NCBI GenBank assembly: GCA_900768725.1
Contig: CAAGDU010000153.1
Span: forward strand, 1-25,451
From: Bacteroidales bacterium
Lineage (GTDB): Bacteria > Bacteroidota > Bacteroidia > Bacteroidales > Paludibacteraceae
Direction: 5' to 3'
Length of the DNA: 25,451 nt
Numbering within the stretch: position 1 is the stretch's first letter; every line of letters starts with the position of its first letter. Shown here in pieces: positions 7,118 to 15,228 of the stretch. The notes under the pieces are model-generated. The model worked only from the letters and a program-made list of their open reading frames with translations, ran no database searches and had not been told where the DNA came from. A program made the translations under genes and the position numbers.

Positions 7118-7148
7118 CAATGGAAATGTAGGGGGACTTATGCTAAAA

Positions 7149-8165
7149 CTACCATAAGTCTTTCACCAAACGAACGGAACGTCCACGTATACGATGGTCG
7201 TAATCCCAATGGGAACGTGTAGGTTCAAAGTCCATAAATTGTGCAGAAATCTTTCGATTTGTCATCTCACTTGCAGTCCAATATTGTCCAGCTGCCATCC
7301 AATCATAATTATTTGTAGCCTGATACCGATACCCTGCTGCAGGGAAGAACACAGCACCGGCTTTCTCCAGCAACGTCCACTCCTGAAGCGTAAATACTTG
7401 GTGCTCTGCATAGGCTTCTATAGAAAATGCACTTCCATAACCGGGGGTGAAAGTTACCCCTTGCGGACAAGTCCAACTATCAGGAAGCAAGATAGTACCA
7501 TTCACATATTCAGTTCCCTCTTCATTGAGCTTGATACGCGCAATTCCTATTAGATCAGCAGCATTTGTTCTAAAATTTGCCACATAGAGCCACTCATCTA
7601 TTGTCAATGTTCGCCAAGTTTTACCATCTTCAATATTCTTCCCCCAATCCACAAAACTGCCCGAATAACCGATAGAGTCCGTCCGCACACCAATACCCCA
7701 TTGCGCAAGTCCTGTACTGCCACTCCAACCAAACAAGTCTATTTTATCCGCGAGTTGTCCGTCCGCTGCAAAATTAGCCGTGCCTAATACCTCATACTGC
7801 TGTGCGGCAAATGCCCACGAATTGGTGCTTTGGGTATATTGCAAGTTGCCGGAAGCAAAAAGAACGCGTCTATCGTTAGCAACTGAAAATTCTATTACCT
7901 GCGGTGCATCGGGATCATCAGGGTCATCGGGGCACTTATAGATGGTGTCATGAACATAAACGGTATCCACTCGTACCATTGTGCGCGGGAGCAACATATA
8001 CAAGGTATCCATTTGGTCAGCATCGTCCATAAAGGTGATGCTATCCATCGAATTAACCGGCATGGCATAGAGCACCCTGCCCTCGCGCCATACCACATGG
8101 TTTTGCTGTGCCATCGCAAAAAGGCTTGACAACAGCAACGCAGTCATTAGAAAAAGTTTCTTCAT
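7149..8165 (-). CDS. Secreted protein with a C-type-lectin-like (Fib_succ_major/DUF1566-like) domain
   Basis: A 338-residue exported protein. Residues 1-19 are a signal peptide ending AMA before Gln. A short segment (YAMPVNSMDSITF, near 33-45) is typical of secreted Bacteroidales proteins, followed by an acidic linker PDDPDDPDAP near 80-89. The C-terminal domain begins at IEFSVANDRRVLFASGNLQY and runs through KIDLFGWSGS, DWGKN, WRTLTIDEWLYV, ILLPDSWTCPQG, GAVFFPAAGYRY and GQYWTASE to the end motif GRSVRLVKDLW. This pattern of conserved tryptophans and the GRSVRLV end is common in large paralogous families of Bacteroidetes, usually with unknown ligand. No lipobox or sorting domain is present. 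It is 33 bases downstream of the sorting-domain gene and probably co-transcribed with it. Its ligand or role cannot be read from sequence. Confidence 0.75.
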   Translation of the reverse strand: MKKLFLMTALLLSSLFAMAQQNHVVWREGRVLYAMPVNSMDSITFMDDADQMDTLYMLLPRTMVRVDTVYVHDTIYKCPDDPDDPDAPQVIEFSVANDRRVLFASGNLQYTQSTNSWAFAAQQYEVLGTANFAADGQLADKIDLFGWSGSTGLAQWGIGVRTDSIGYSGSFVDWGKNIEDGKTWRTLTIDEWLYVANFRTNAADLIGIARIKLNEEGTEYVNGTILLPDSWTCPQGVTFTPGYGSAFSIEAYAEHQVFTLQEWTLLEKAGAVFFPAAGYRYQATNNYDWMAAGQYWTASEMTNRKISAQFMDFEPTRSHWDYDHRIRGRSVRLVKDLW

Positions 8166-8198
8166 AAGCGTATAAAATTAAAAGGAGAATAATGCCAA

Positions 8199-8687
8199 TC
8201 AGTTCTTGATTACCTTAAATGCCCCTCCCTCGCAGAAGAGCAGATAGGTACCAACAGGCAAATCGCTGACATTCAATACGCTACGTCCTTCTTCCAAAGC
8301 AGCAGTTTTCATCAACTGTCCCTGCTGATTGTAGAGCCGCACCAGCCCGTCAGCATTTATCAAGCCTTCAACGACCAAGGTCTCTGCCGTGGGATTAGGA
8401 AAGACACGTACCTTCTCGTGCACCTCACCGGCAGCCTCCACGTCCGTAGGCGTATCCTCTTCCTGCGAGAAGTCCAGATGTTGCACTTTGGAAAGTTGCT
8501 CTTTGTACACCAAGTTCCTATCACTATCGTATAGAAACAGCGAGTCGGCATGGTAAACAATCTTACCAATCGTTACCAACTCTTGCTGATATTCGCTTCC
8601 TACTAATGGTTTGATAGTCAATGACATAGCAGTACATTGCAGTGTGCAAACCATAAGCAAAAACAGAGAAAAGAATAGCCGTTGCAT
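8199..8687 (-). CDS. Small type IX secretion (T9SS) sorting-domain protein
   Basis: A 162-residue protein with a signal peptide at residues 1-20, a short middle part (VTIGKIVYHADSLFLYD ... LSKVQHLDF, near 38-73) and a C-terminal domain starting at VRVFPNPTAETLVVEG (93-108) and continuing through GLVRLYNQQGQLMKT and LPVGTYLLFCEGGAFKVIKN. The PNP motif, the L-Y-N-x-x-G-Q strand and the G-x-Y-L-L-x end fit the type A T9SS sorting domain, so the protein should cross the outer membrane and be anchored or released after tail removal. It is odd that the passenger is so short, about 60 residues. It is the first gene of a two-gene operon, with a promoter 50 bases upstream, and its cargo role is unknown. 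The T9SS machinery itself is not in this window. Confidence 0.85.
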   Translation of the reverse strand: MQRLFFSLFLLMVCTLQCTAMSLTIKPLVGSEYQQELVTIGKIVYHADSLFLYDSDRNLVYKEQLSKVQHLDFSQEEDTPTDVEAAGEVHEKVRVFPNPTAETLVVEGLINADGLVRLYNQQGQLMKTAALEEGRSVLNVSDLPVGTYLLFCEGGAFKVIKN

Positions 8688-8736
8688 AAGCAGATGAGAA
8701 GAATGTTGATGTGGATTGATAGAATGATTTTGGGCG

Positions 8737-8768
8737 CAAAATTACTGATTTTTTCTGATAATTGCAAA
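8737..8768 (-). promoter_or_regulatory. Promoter of the secreted-protein operon
   Basis: TTTG (8765-8768), 20 bases with an A-tract, TAATTTTG (8737-8744) on the minus strand. The leader before the ATG at 8685-8687 would be about 45 bases. Confidence 0.85.
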
Positions 8769-9468
8769 TAAAAATACATTTATTTTGAGGAAATAGTACT
8801 GATGCGTTAATTTTTCGAACTCTTATTCACGTAAACTCGAAAAAAGGATTATAAACAAAAACGCTCAATAATACTTGACAAAAAAGAACAAAAACTCTTC
8901 TATTCAACAAATATTTTCAAATATGGTTCAAATATTTTATATTACCAAAAACAAAATCACCTAAGATTATCGGCTTTAGAAACTCTCTTCCTTTTCTGTG
9001 GAGTCTGTCTGACAAGTCGATTCAGACAGCCTTTTGTCTGCTAATGAACAGCAATATCCATATAAAATCTCCCGTTTTGTTCCAAAACGCCCGATCTGTC
9101 TGACAAGTACATCCTGCGCAGATGGGTACACAGTCATTCTCGGTAGGAGGTTCGTTTTTGACTCGGTATAGTCTCGTCCAGATACCGATCAGATACCGAG
9201 TAAATACCGAGTAAATACCGAGTAAGACTGCTGGGGAACAGGTGAGTAAGAAATGGAAGAAAATAAAGAGTACTAATTACCGTATGGATACTACAAACAA
9301 TTAACAAAGAGACTGCCTAACGAACTTGTTAGACAGCCTCATCCCCGATGGCTGCACTTCATTGGAGTTGTTAGACAGCCTTTTCTGTGGTGCGGCATAG
9401 AGACTGCACCTTCTTGCGTATTGAATAAGACATTATTGTATGGCATGCTCGTTTTTCCGTAAGAAAAG
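8769..9468. other. Gene-poor region of about 700 bases with several hairpins
   Basis: I find no convincing coding sequence here on either strand. The left part (8769-8985) is plain AT-rich DNA. Two terminator-like hairpins follow, 9005-9029 (CTGTCTGA / TCAGACAG, then CCTTTTG) and 9313-9336 (CTGCCTAAC / GTTAGACAG, one mismatch), and a half-copy (GTTAGACAGCCTTTT) is seen near 9377. Between them is an 11-bp tandem repeat. The second hairpin resembles the terminator at 17459-17493. An unannotated small RNA is possible, but I could not place a consensus promoter for one. Confidence 0.6.
9180..9225. repeat. 11-bp tandem repeat with an inverted partner
   Basis: Four units spaced exactly 11 bp contain ATACCGATC or ATACCGAGT (starting at 9182, 9193, 9204 and 9215). 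A perfect inverted copy, ACTCGGTAT, lies just upstream at 9161-9169 and can pair with any of the last three units. Confidence 0.8.
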
Positions 9469-9500
9469 TTTGTATATGTCGCAAAAAAGCAGTAATTTTG
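9469..9500 (+). promoter_or_regulatory. Promoter of the Fur-family gene
   Basis: TTTG (9469-9472), 20 bases with an A-tract, TAATTTTG (9493-9500). The leader to the ATG at 9576 would be about 70 bases. Confidence 0.85.
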
Positions 9501-9575
9501 TGCACAAAATTTCAGCCACGTTAACTACGTAAACAACGAAAACGACATGAAGCAACAAACCCTTCGGAACCATGT

Positions 9576-9995
9576 ATGAATAGTCAAGAAGTGATAGCCC
9601 ATTTGGAGCATAAAGGCGTAAAGGCGACCGTCAACAGGATACTGGTTTACAGCGAGTTGCAGGATGCCGTTCGCCCTATGAGTCTGAAAGACCTTGAAGA
9701 CCGTATGCTCAACCTCGACAAGTCGAGTATCTTCCGCGTGCTGACCTTGTTTGCGCAACACGACGTGGTGCATGCGTTTGAGGACGGCAGGGGCGTTGTG
9801 CATTACGAACTATGCCACCACGAAGGCGACGACCATCATTCGCATGGGCACCTGCACTTCTATTGCGAGCGATGCCAACAGACCTATTGCCTTGAAGATG
9901 TGGCTATTCCGACGATAGACCTGCCCGAAGGTTTCATCCCCCGCTCCGTATCCTTCGTAGTGAAAGGTACCTGCCCGAAGTGCAATAAGAGTTGA
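9576..9995 (+). CDS. Fur-family metal-dependent transcriptional regulator
   Basis: A 139-residue regulator of the Fur/Zur/PerR family. The winged-helix part covers roughly residues 1-75, with the recognition-helix segment LDKSSIFRVLTLFAQHDVV near 47-65. The dimerisation and metal part has a histidine-rich stretch HHEGDDHHSHGHLHFYC (81-97) and two zinc-type pairs, C97-x2-C100 and C133-x2-C136. This layout fits a structural zinc site plus a sensory site; which metal is sensed cannot be read off, and Zur-like is as likely as Fur-like. An upstream ATG at 9572 is followed by a stop after two codons, so 9576 is the start. The last codons and the TGA are part of a 7-bp minisatellite (9987-10049). 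The MATE gene follows 89 bases later on the same strand. Confidence 0.88.
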   Translation: MNSQEVIAHLEHKGVKATVNRILVYSELQDAVRPMSLKDLEDRMLNLDKSSIFRVLTLFAQHDVVHAFEDGRGVVHYELCHHEGDDHHSHGHLHFYCERCQQTYCLEDVAIPTIDLPEGFIPRSVSFVVKGTCPKCNKS

Positions 9996-10049
9996 GAGTT
10001 TAGAGTTGAGAGTTGAGTGTTGAGAGTTGAGAGTTGAGTGTTGAGAGTA
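9987..10049. repeat. 7-bp minisatellite at the end of the Fur-family gene
   Basis: Nine units of 7 bp (consensus GAGAGTT, with GAGTGTT variants) run from the last codons of the gene into the gap. The variants alternate with a 21-bp super-period (GAGAGTT, GAGTGTT, GAGAGTT). The gene's TGA stop lies in this array. Confidence 0.88.
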
Positions 10050-10084
10050 ATTAGTCTTTTATCCTTTATCTTGTGTCCTAACAA

Positions 10085-11434
10085 ATGAAAAAGTATATCC
10101 CTTACTATATTGCTAATCTGAAGTTGGCGCTGCCGATTGTGGTGGCGCAGTTAGGGCAGATACTGGTGCAGTTGGCGGACAGCATCATGGTCGGTCGCTG
10201 GGGCGGAGAGGATGCCTTACCGCTCGCCGCTGTGTCCTTCGGCGGGCAAGTGGCGATGCTGTTCTTTCTCTTTGCATTGGGTATCTCCATGGGACTGACC
10301 CCTATCGTGGGTGCGCTGGTGGGGCGCGGGCAACGGGAGAACACCCACCTTTGGCTCTTCAACGGGTTGATACTCTACCTCGTGGCGGGCGTGCTGCTCA
10401 TGCTCTTGCAGTTGGCATGCCAACCCCTACTCTACCACCTCGGGCAGCCCCGTGAGGTGGTGGACGCATCGCTCACCTACTACCGAATCATGGCATACAG
10501 CATCCCCTTCGTGATGGTGTTTGCCACCTTCAAGCAGTTCTTGGAAGGCATTGGCAACACGTGGATTTCCATGGTGGTGCTGCTGGCTGCCAACCTGCTC
10601 AACGTCTTCTTCAACTGGCTGTTCATCTACGGCGCCTGCGGCTGCTCCGAGATGGGCATCGAGGGTGCCGCCCTCGCCACCTTCCTTGCCCGCGCCGTCG
10701 GACCGCTGGCGATAGTGCTTATCTTCCTCGGCACCCGTTGGTTGCGCCCCTACATACAAGGTTGGCACCTTAGGATGTTCTCCATGCGCGAGATGAAGCG
10801 GCTGGTTTTCATCGGCTTACCTATCGCAGGGCAGATGTTCCTCGAAGCCTTCGCTTTTGTCTTCACGGGTATCATGATGGGCTGGTTCGGCACGATAGCC
10901 ATCAGCGCCAATCAGATTATGAACACAATGGGCAACTGTGTGTTCCAGATAGTGCTGGCGATGGGTGCAGCAACCACTATCCGCGTGTCGCACTGCTACG
11001 GCGCACGAGACTACCACAAGATGGTGATGAGTGCGAAAGCCGCACTGCACATGGTCATCGCGTGGAATATCCTTGCGGCAGTGGGTTTCGTTCTGCTTCG
11101 TAACCAAATCCCCTTGCTCTTTACAAGCAACGCGGAGGTAGCGTCTTTGGCTGCCGTGTTGCTGGTCTGCGCCGCCACCTACCAGTTCTTCGACGGCATA
11201 CAGAACGTGTCTATCGGAATCCTGCGCGGCATACAGGACGTGAAGATTATCCCCTACATCTCTTTCTTGGCGTATATCGTGCTGAACTTGCCCATCGGCT
11301 ACCTGCTGGCGTTCCCCTGCGGATTAGGTCCGAAAGGGCTGATTCTGGCATACGTGGTCGGCTTGGGTGCCACCGCCGTTCTATGCCTGCTGCGCATCCG
11401 CCGCGATGTAAAGAAACTGCAAGATGCAGAATAA
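10085..11434 (+). CDS. MATE-family efflux transporter (NorM-like)
   Basis: A 449-residue inner-membrane protein of the MATE family, which exports cationic drugs or metabolites in exchange for sodium or protons. The N-terminal half has the family signature PIVVAQLGQILVQLADSIMVGRWG (residues 18-41), GISMGLTPIVGALVGRG near 66-82 and the FLEGIGNT stretch. The second half repeats the fold from GLPIAGQMFLEAFAFVFTGIMMGWFG onward, with ATTIRVSHCYGARD near 298 and GILRGIQDVK near 381. About twelve hydrophobic segments fit the family, and the length is typical. I found no separate promoter in the gap before it, which is filled by a minisatellite, so it may be read from the Fur-family promoter and be under that regulator's control. 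Substrate not predictable. Confidence 0.92.
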   Translation: MKKYIPYYIANLKLALPIVVAQLGQILVQLADSIMVGRWGGEDALPLAAVSFGGQVAMLFFLFALGISMGLTPIVGALVGRGQRENTHLWLFNGLILYLVAGVLLMLLQLACQPLLYHLGQPREVVDASLTYYRIMAYSIPFVMVFATFKQFLEGIGNTWISMVVLLAANLLNVFFNWLFIYGACGCSEMGIEGAALATFLARAVGPLAIVLIFLGTRWLRPYIQGWHLRMFSMREMKRLVFIGLPIAGQMFLEAFAFVFTGIMMGWFGTIAISANQIMNTMGNCVFQIVLAMGAATTIRVSHCYGARDYHKMVMSAKAALHMVIAWNILAAVGFVLLRNQIPLLFTSNAEVASLAAVLLVCAATYQFFDGIQNVSIGILRGIQDVKIIPYISFLAYIVLNLPIGYLLAFPCGLGPKGLILAYVVGLGATAVLCLLRIRRDVKKLQDAE

Positions 11435-11457
11435 TTTTACAAAAAACGGGCAAATAC

Positions 11458-11488
11458 TTGCAAAAATATATTTTTTTTCGTACCTTTG
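11458..11488 (+). promoter_or_regulatory. Promoter of the galactan operon
   Basis: TTG (11458-11460), 20 bases (a T-tract here instead of an A-tract), TACCTTTG (11481-11488). The leader would be only about 20 bases. Confidence 0.85.
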
Positions 11489-11515
11489 CGGGCAATTTCA
11501 AATATAACTAATACC

Positions 11516-12682
11516 ATGAAGTACCATTCTTTTCTTTTGTCTTTCTTCTTATTATTCCCTTCTATCGTATCTTGCACACCTATTGTTCCCCCTGTGGAAG
11601 ATCCCACTCTTGATAAAGACTCTGTTTATCAAGAGGACCCTACAATTGATGAAGATTCTGTTTCGCATGATGACCCTTATCAGCCTGCGGCGGTGGGGTC
11701 GTATGCCTATGGTGCGGACTGCTCTTGGATAACCGAGGAGGAGGCTGACGGCGTGCTGTTCTACGACTCTGTGGGCAACCCGCAGGAGGGCATGCGCCTG
11801 ATGCGCGACCACGGCATGAACAGTGTGCGGTTGCGCGTGTGGGTGAACCACAAGACGGGCTGGTGCAACAAGGAGGATGTGTTGGTGAAAGCCCAACGCG
11901 CCGCCGATCTGAAACTGCGCGTGATGATAGACTTCCACTACTCCGACTACTTTGCCGACCCAAGTCGTCAGACCACCCCCGAGGCGTGGAAAGACTACAC
12001 GATGGACGAACTGCTGCAAGCCGTAGCAGACCATACCACGGAGGTACTGACCGCGCTGAAAGCCGAAGGAGTTACGCCGGAGTGGATACAGGTGGGCAAC
12101 GAGACCCGCAACGGCATGCTCTGGCCTACGGGGCAACTATGGGACAGCAATGGCGACCTGCCCAATGGTTGGAAGAACTACGCTGCCCTGACCACCGCAG
12201 GCTATGATGCTTGCAAAGCTGTGTTCCCCAACGCCATCGTGATTGTGCATATAGACAACGCCTACGAGAACAACAACTGGTTCTTCCGCAAAATGAAACA
12301 AAACGGCGGCAAGTTTGACATGATAGGACTGAGCCACTACCCTATGATGACCGAATGGACAGGCAAGACTTGGCAGGAGGTGAACCAACTGGCAGCGCAG
12401 AATATCCAATTGCTGTACAACGAGTTCAAGTGCCCGATTATGGTTACCGAGATAGGCACCCTGTCGAACAAAGAGGCAGAGGCGGTGAAGGTGATAGAGG
12501 ACTTCCGCGGGCTCGTGGACAAGTGGGACTACATGAAAGGTATCTTCTATTGGGAGCCTCAGATATACAATAACTGGAAGCCGAAAGAGTACGCCACCGA
12601 CGGCTGGGGGGCTTACCAGATGGGAGCATTCAACAGCAAAGGACACCCCAATGAGGCGCTGAAGGCGCTATGGAAGCATTAG
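11516..12682 (+). CDS. Arabinogalactan endo-beta-1,4-galactanase, GH53, lipoprotein
   Basis: A 388-residue lipoprotein that cuts beta-1,4-galactan chains, such as pectic galactan, into oligomers. Residues 1-20 form a lipoprotein signal (SIVSC, Cys20). An acidic linker follows with a near-duplicate 12-residue unit (EDPTLDKDSVYQ / EDPTIDEDSVSH). The GH53 barrel starts near 63 (YAYGADCSWITEEE) and carries NSVRLRVWVNH (102-112), the acid/base Glu196 in QVGNE and the nucleophile Glu312 in VTEIG. A longer reading from TTG at 11486 would start inside the -7 box, so the ATG at 11516 is used. It is the first gene of an operon continuing with a GH2 enzyme and galactokinase. Surface location is likely but not certain. 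Confidence 0.93.
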   Translation: MKYHSFLLSFFLLFPSIVSCTPIVPPVEDPTLDKDSVYQEDPTIDEDSVSHDDPYQPAAVGSYAYGADCSWITEEEADGVLFYDSVGNPQEGMRLMRDHGMNSVRLRVWVNHKTGWCNKEDVLVKAQRAADLKLRVMIDFHYSDYFADPSRQTTPEAWKDYTMDELLQAVADHTTEVLTALKAEGVTPEWIQVGNETRNGMLWPTGQLWDSNGDLPNGWKNYAALTTAGYDACKAVFPNAIVIVHIDNAYENNNWFFRKMKQNGGKFDMIGLSHYPMMTEWTGKTWQEVNQLAAQNIQLLYNEFKCPIMVTEIGTLSNKEAEAVKVIEDFRGLVDKWDYMKGIFYWEPQIYNNWKPKEYATDGWGAYQMGAFNSKGHPNEALKALWKH

Positions 12683-12806
12683 CGTTCCCCGATAATACCC
12701 GTTTAGGCCCCTTTATTCTCTCCGTTAATACCCATTAATTTTTTCTCCGATTGACTTCTGACTGTTGAATTATTAATGCATTTTTCCATATTAATCGATA
12801 AAAAGT

Positions 12807-15209
12807 ATGCATACTATCCTATTGGCTATCAGCACCTTGCTTACTTCTTGGCAGTTTGCTTTTGAGCAGCAAGACCATCAGTTGCCCGCCGCGCAAGACA
12901 AGGCTTGGCAGGAAGTTACCGTTCCCCACGATTGGGCGATTTACGGTCCTTTCGACCGAAAGAACGACCTGCAAAATGTAACCGTTTGGCAAAACGGTGA
13001 GACTTTCCCCTCGCTCAAGACAGGGCGTTCGGGCGGACTCCCCTACATGGGGTCGGCATGGTACAAGACAACGATACAAGTGCCAAGTCTCGATTCTCAG
13101 GTTTCACTGCTTTTCGATGGTGCGATGAGCGAGGCAGAGGTGTACGTCAACGGCGAGAAAGCGAGCTACTGGCCCTACGGCTACAACGCTTTTCATGTGG
13201 ACATCACGCCTTTCTTGCGCGAGGGGCAGAACGAGATAGCCGTGCGCCTGCAAAACAGAGAGCAGTCCAGCCGCTGGTACCCCGGCGCGGGCTTGTATCG
13301 CAATGTACATCTCATCTGCTCGCCGAGCGTGCATGTGCCTATATGGGGTACGCATATCACCACGCCCTATGTAACCGACGAGATGGCGAGTATCAACCTC
13401 AAGACCCGAGTAACCAACGCGCTTGGCAAGCAGATAAGGCTTCGCACACAGATAGTGAACAAAGCCACGGGCGAGGTGGTGGATTCGCTATGCAGCCTGT
13501 ACGACGTGAAGCATGACCTGCCTCTGGAGCAGAACTTCACGCTGAGCCATCCCCTACTCTGGTCGTCCGAAGCACCGCATCTCTATATCGCCCGCACGAA
13601 CCTCTATGCCGACGGCGAGTGGCAGGAGGAGGTGGAGACCGTGTTCGGTATTCGCAGCGTGCAGATAGTGCCTAACGTGGGCTTCCTGCTCAACGGCAAG
13701 GTGCGCAAGTTTCAAGGCGTGTGCCTCCACCACGACTTAGGTCCCTTGGGGGCAGCCGTCAACACCGACGCTATCCGCCGCCAACTCCTTATATTAAAAG
13801 ACATGGGGTGCGACGCTATCCGTACTTCGCACAACATGCCCGCACCGGAGTTGATAGAACTGTGCGACGAGATGGGCTTTATGGTGATGTGCGAGCCGTT
13901 TGACGAGTGGGACTGGGGCAAGTGCGACAACGGTTACCACCGTTTCTTCAACGACTGGGCGGAGCGCGACATGGTGAACATGCTCCACCACTTCCGCAAC
14001 AACCCGAGTATAGTCATGTGGTCGGTAGGCAACGAGGTACCCACGCAATGTGCGCCCGAGGGCTACCAAGTGGCGAAGATGTTGCAAGATATCTGTATCC
14101 GCGAGGACGGCACCCGTCCCTGCACAGCGGGTATGGACCAAGTGAGTTGCGTGCTGGAGAACGGCTTTGCGAGTATCCTGCAAGTGGTAGGTCTCAACTA
14201 CCGCGCTTACCGTTACGAGGAGGCATACAACAAGACCCCGCAGCGCCTTGTGCTGGGTTCGGAGACGGCGTCCACCGTTTCTTCCCGCGGCGTGTACTTC
14301 CTGCCCGCCGTGCCCGACAACACGGAGACCATCACCAATATGGACCACCCGGGCGGCAACAGCAAGACCAACCAGTGCTCTGGCTACGACCTGCAATACT
14401 GCCCGTGGAGCAACCTGCCCGATGAGGACTTCCGCAACATGGACGACTATCCTTGGACCATCGGACAGTTCGTGTGGACGGGCTTCGACTACCTCGGCGA
14501 GCCTTCGCCGTGGGACACCGACGCTTGGCCCAGCCATGCTTCGTACTTCGGTATTGTGGACCTTGCGGGTATCCCCAAGGACAGATACTATCTCTACCGC
14601 GCGGAGTGGAACAAGCAGGCGCATACCGTTCACCTGTTGCCGCACTGGAATTGGCAGCCGGGCGACACGGTGCCCGTGATGGCATATACCGACGCTCAAG
14701 AGGGTGAACTCTTCCTCAACGGCAAGAGCATGGGCAAGGTGCGCAAACTCACCAAATCGGAGGCGGAAGCCGCCGCCGAGGCAGGCGACCCGCTGGCGCT
14801 GCAACGCCGTTACCGACTGATTTGGGACAACATCCCGTGGCAGGCAGGCGAGATAAAGGTGGTTACCGAGTACGGCGAGGCTGTCCGCCGCACGGCAGGC
14901 AAGCCCTCTCGTATCGTGGTATCGGAGGAGCCCTACTCGCAGGGTAACAGCGCTCTGCACTTCCTGCGCGTGCAGGTGGTGGACAAAGACGGCAATCTGT
15001 GTCCCGAAGCAGACCACCTGATAAACTTCTCCACCAAAGGCGAAGGGCGGTTTGTGGCTGCTGCCAACGGCGACGCTGCTAACCTCGACCTGTTCCACCT
15101 GCCCAAGCACCATGCTTTCGCGGGGGAACTGACGGTGATAGTGGAGGGCAACTGCACGCTGACCGCTACCGCCAAAGGGCTGAAAACAAGCAAATATACA
15201 ATACATTAA
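12807..15209 (+). CDS. GH2 glycoside hydrolase, probable beta-galactosidase
   Basis: An 800-residue GH2 enzyme. A very short hydrophobic leader (residues 1-14) may be a signal peptide, so a periplasmic site is likely. The sugar-binding jelly-roll domain runs to about 180 (VPHDWAIYGPF near 39, GSAWYKTTIQVP near 82), the immunoglobulin-like domain to about 290, then the TIM barrel (GVCLHHDLGPLG, DAIRTSHNMPAPELIELCDEMG). The acid/base is Glu410 in SVGNE and the nucleophile Glu486 in LGSETAS. DUF4982-like and Ig-like domains follow. It probably removes galactose from the oligomers released by the GH53 enzyme. The layout is shared with some beta-glucuronidases and other GH2 activities, so galactose specificity rests largely on the neighbours. 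It lies 124 bases after the GH53 gene; I saw no promoter in that gap. galK follows after 19 bases. Confidence 0.9.
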   Translation: MHTILLAISTLLTSWQFAFEQQDHQLPAAQDKAWQEVTVPHDWAIYGPFDRKNDLQNVTVWQNGETFPSLKTGRSGGLPYMGSAWYKTTIQVPSLDSQVSLLFDGAMSEAEVYVNGEKASYWPYGYNAFHVDITPFLREGQNEIAVRLQNREQSSRWYPGAGLYRNVHLICSPSVHVPIWGTHITTPYVTDEMASINLKTRVTNALGKQIRLRTQIVNKATGEVVDSLCSLYDVKHDLPLEQNFTLSHPLLWSSEAPHLYIARTNLYADGEWQEEVETVFGIRSVQIVPNVGFLLNGKVRKFQGVCLHHDLGPLGAAVNTDAIRRQLLILKDMGCDAIRTSHNMPAPELIELCDEMGFMVMCEPFDEWDWGKCDNGYHRFFNDWAERDMVNMLHHFRNNPSIVMWSVGNEVPTQCAPEGYQVAKMLQDICIREDGTRPCTAGMDQVSCVLENGFASILQVVGLNYRAYRYEEAYNKTPQRLVLGSETASTVSSRGVYFLPAVPDNTETITNMDHPGGNSKTNQCSGYDLQYCPWSNLPDEDFRNMDDYPWTIGQFVWTGFDYLGEPSPWDTDAWPSHASYFGIVDLAGIPKDRYYLYRAEWNKQAHTVHLLPHWNWQPGDTVPVMAYTDAQEGELFLNGKSMGKVRKLTKSEAEAAAEAGDPLALQRRYRLIWDNIPWQAGEIKVVTEYGEAVRRTAGKPSRIVVSEEPYSQGNSALHFLRVQVVDKDGNLCPEADHLINFSTKGEGRFVAAANGDAANLDLFHLPKHHAFAGELTVIVEGNCTLTATAKGLKTSKYTIH

Positions 15210-15228
15210 CGATATATCGTAAAACACC

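Noticed and set aside
8870..8960. Small gene in the AT-rich region upstream of the Fur-family gene
   Set aside because: No frame of useful length with a start signal on either strand.
9884..10084. Minus-strand frame with repeating LNTQLST peptide
   Set aside because: The repeat peptide is a by-product of the 7-bp minisatellite and overlaps the end of the Fur-family gene; no start signal.
11486..11515. TTG start extending the GH53 protein by ten residues
   Set aside because: The TTG lies inside the -7 promoter box; the ATG at 11516 starts a good lipoprotein signal. The same reasoning removes the TTG starts at 1069, inside the MNT -7 box, and at 21455, which only adds eight residues before a clean signal.
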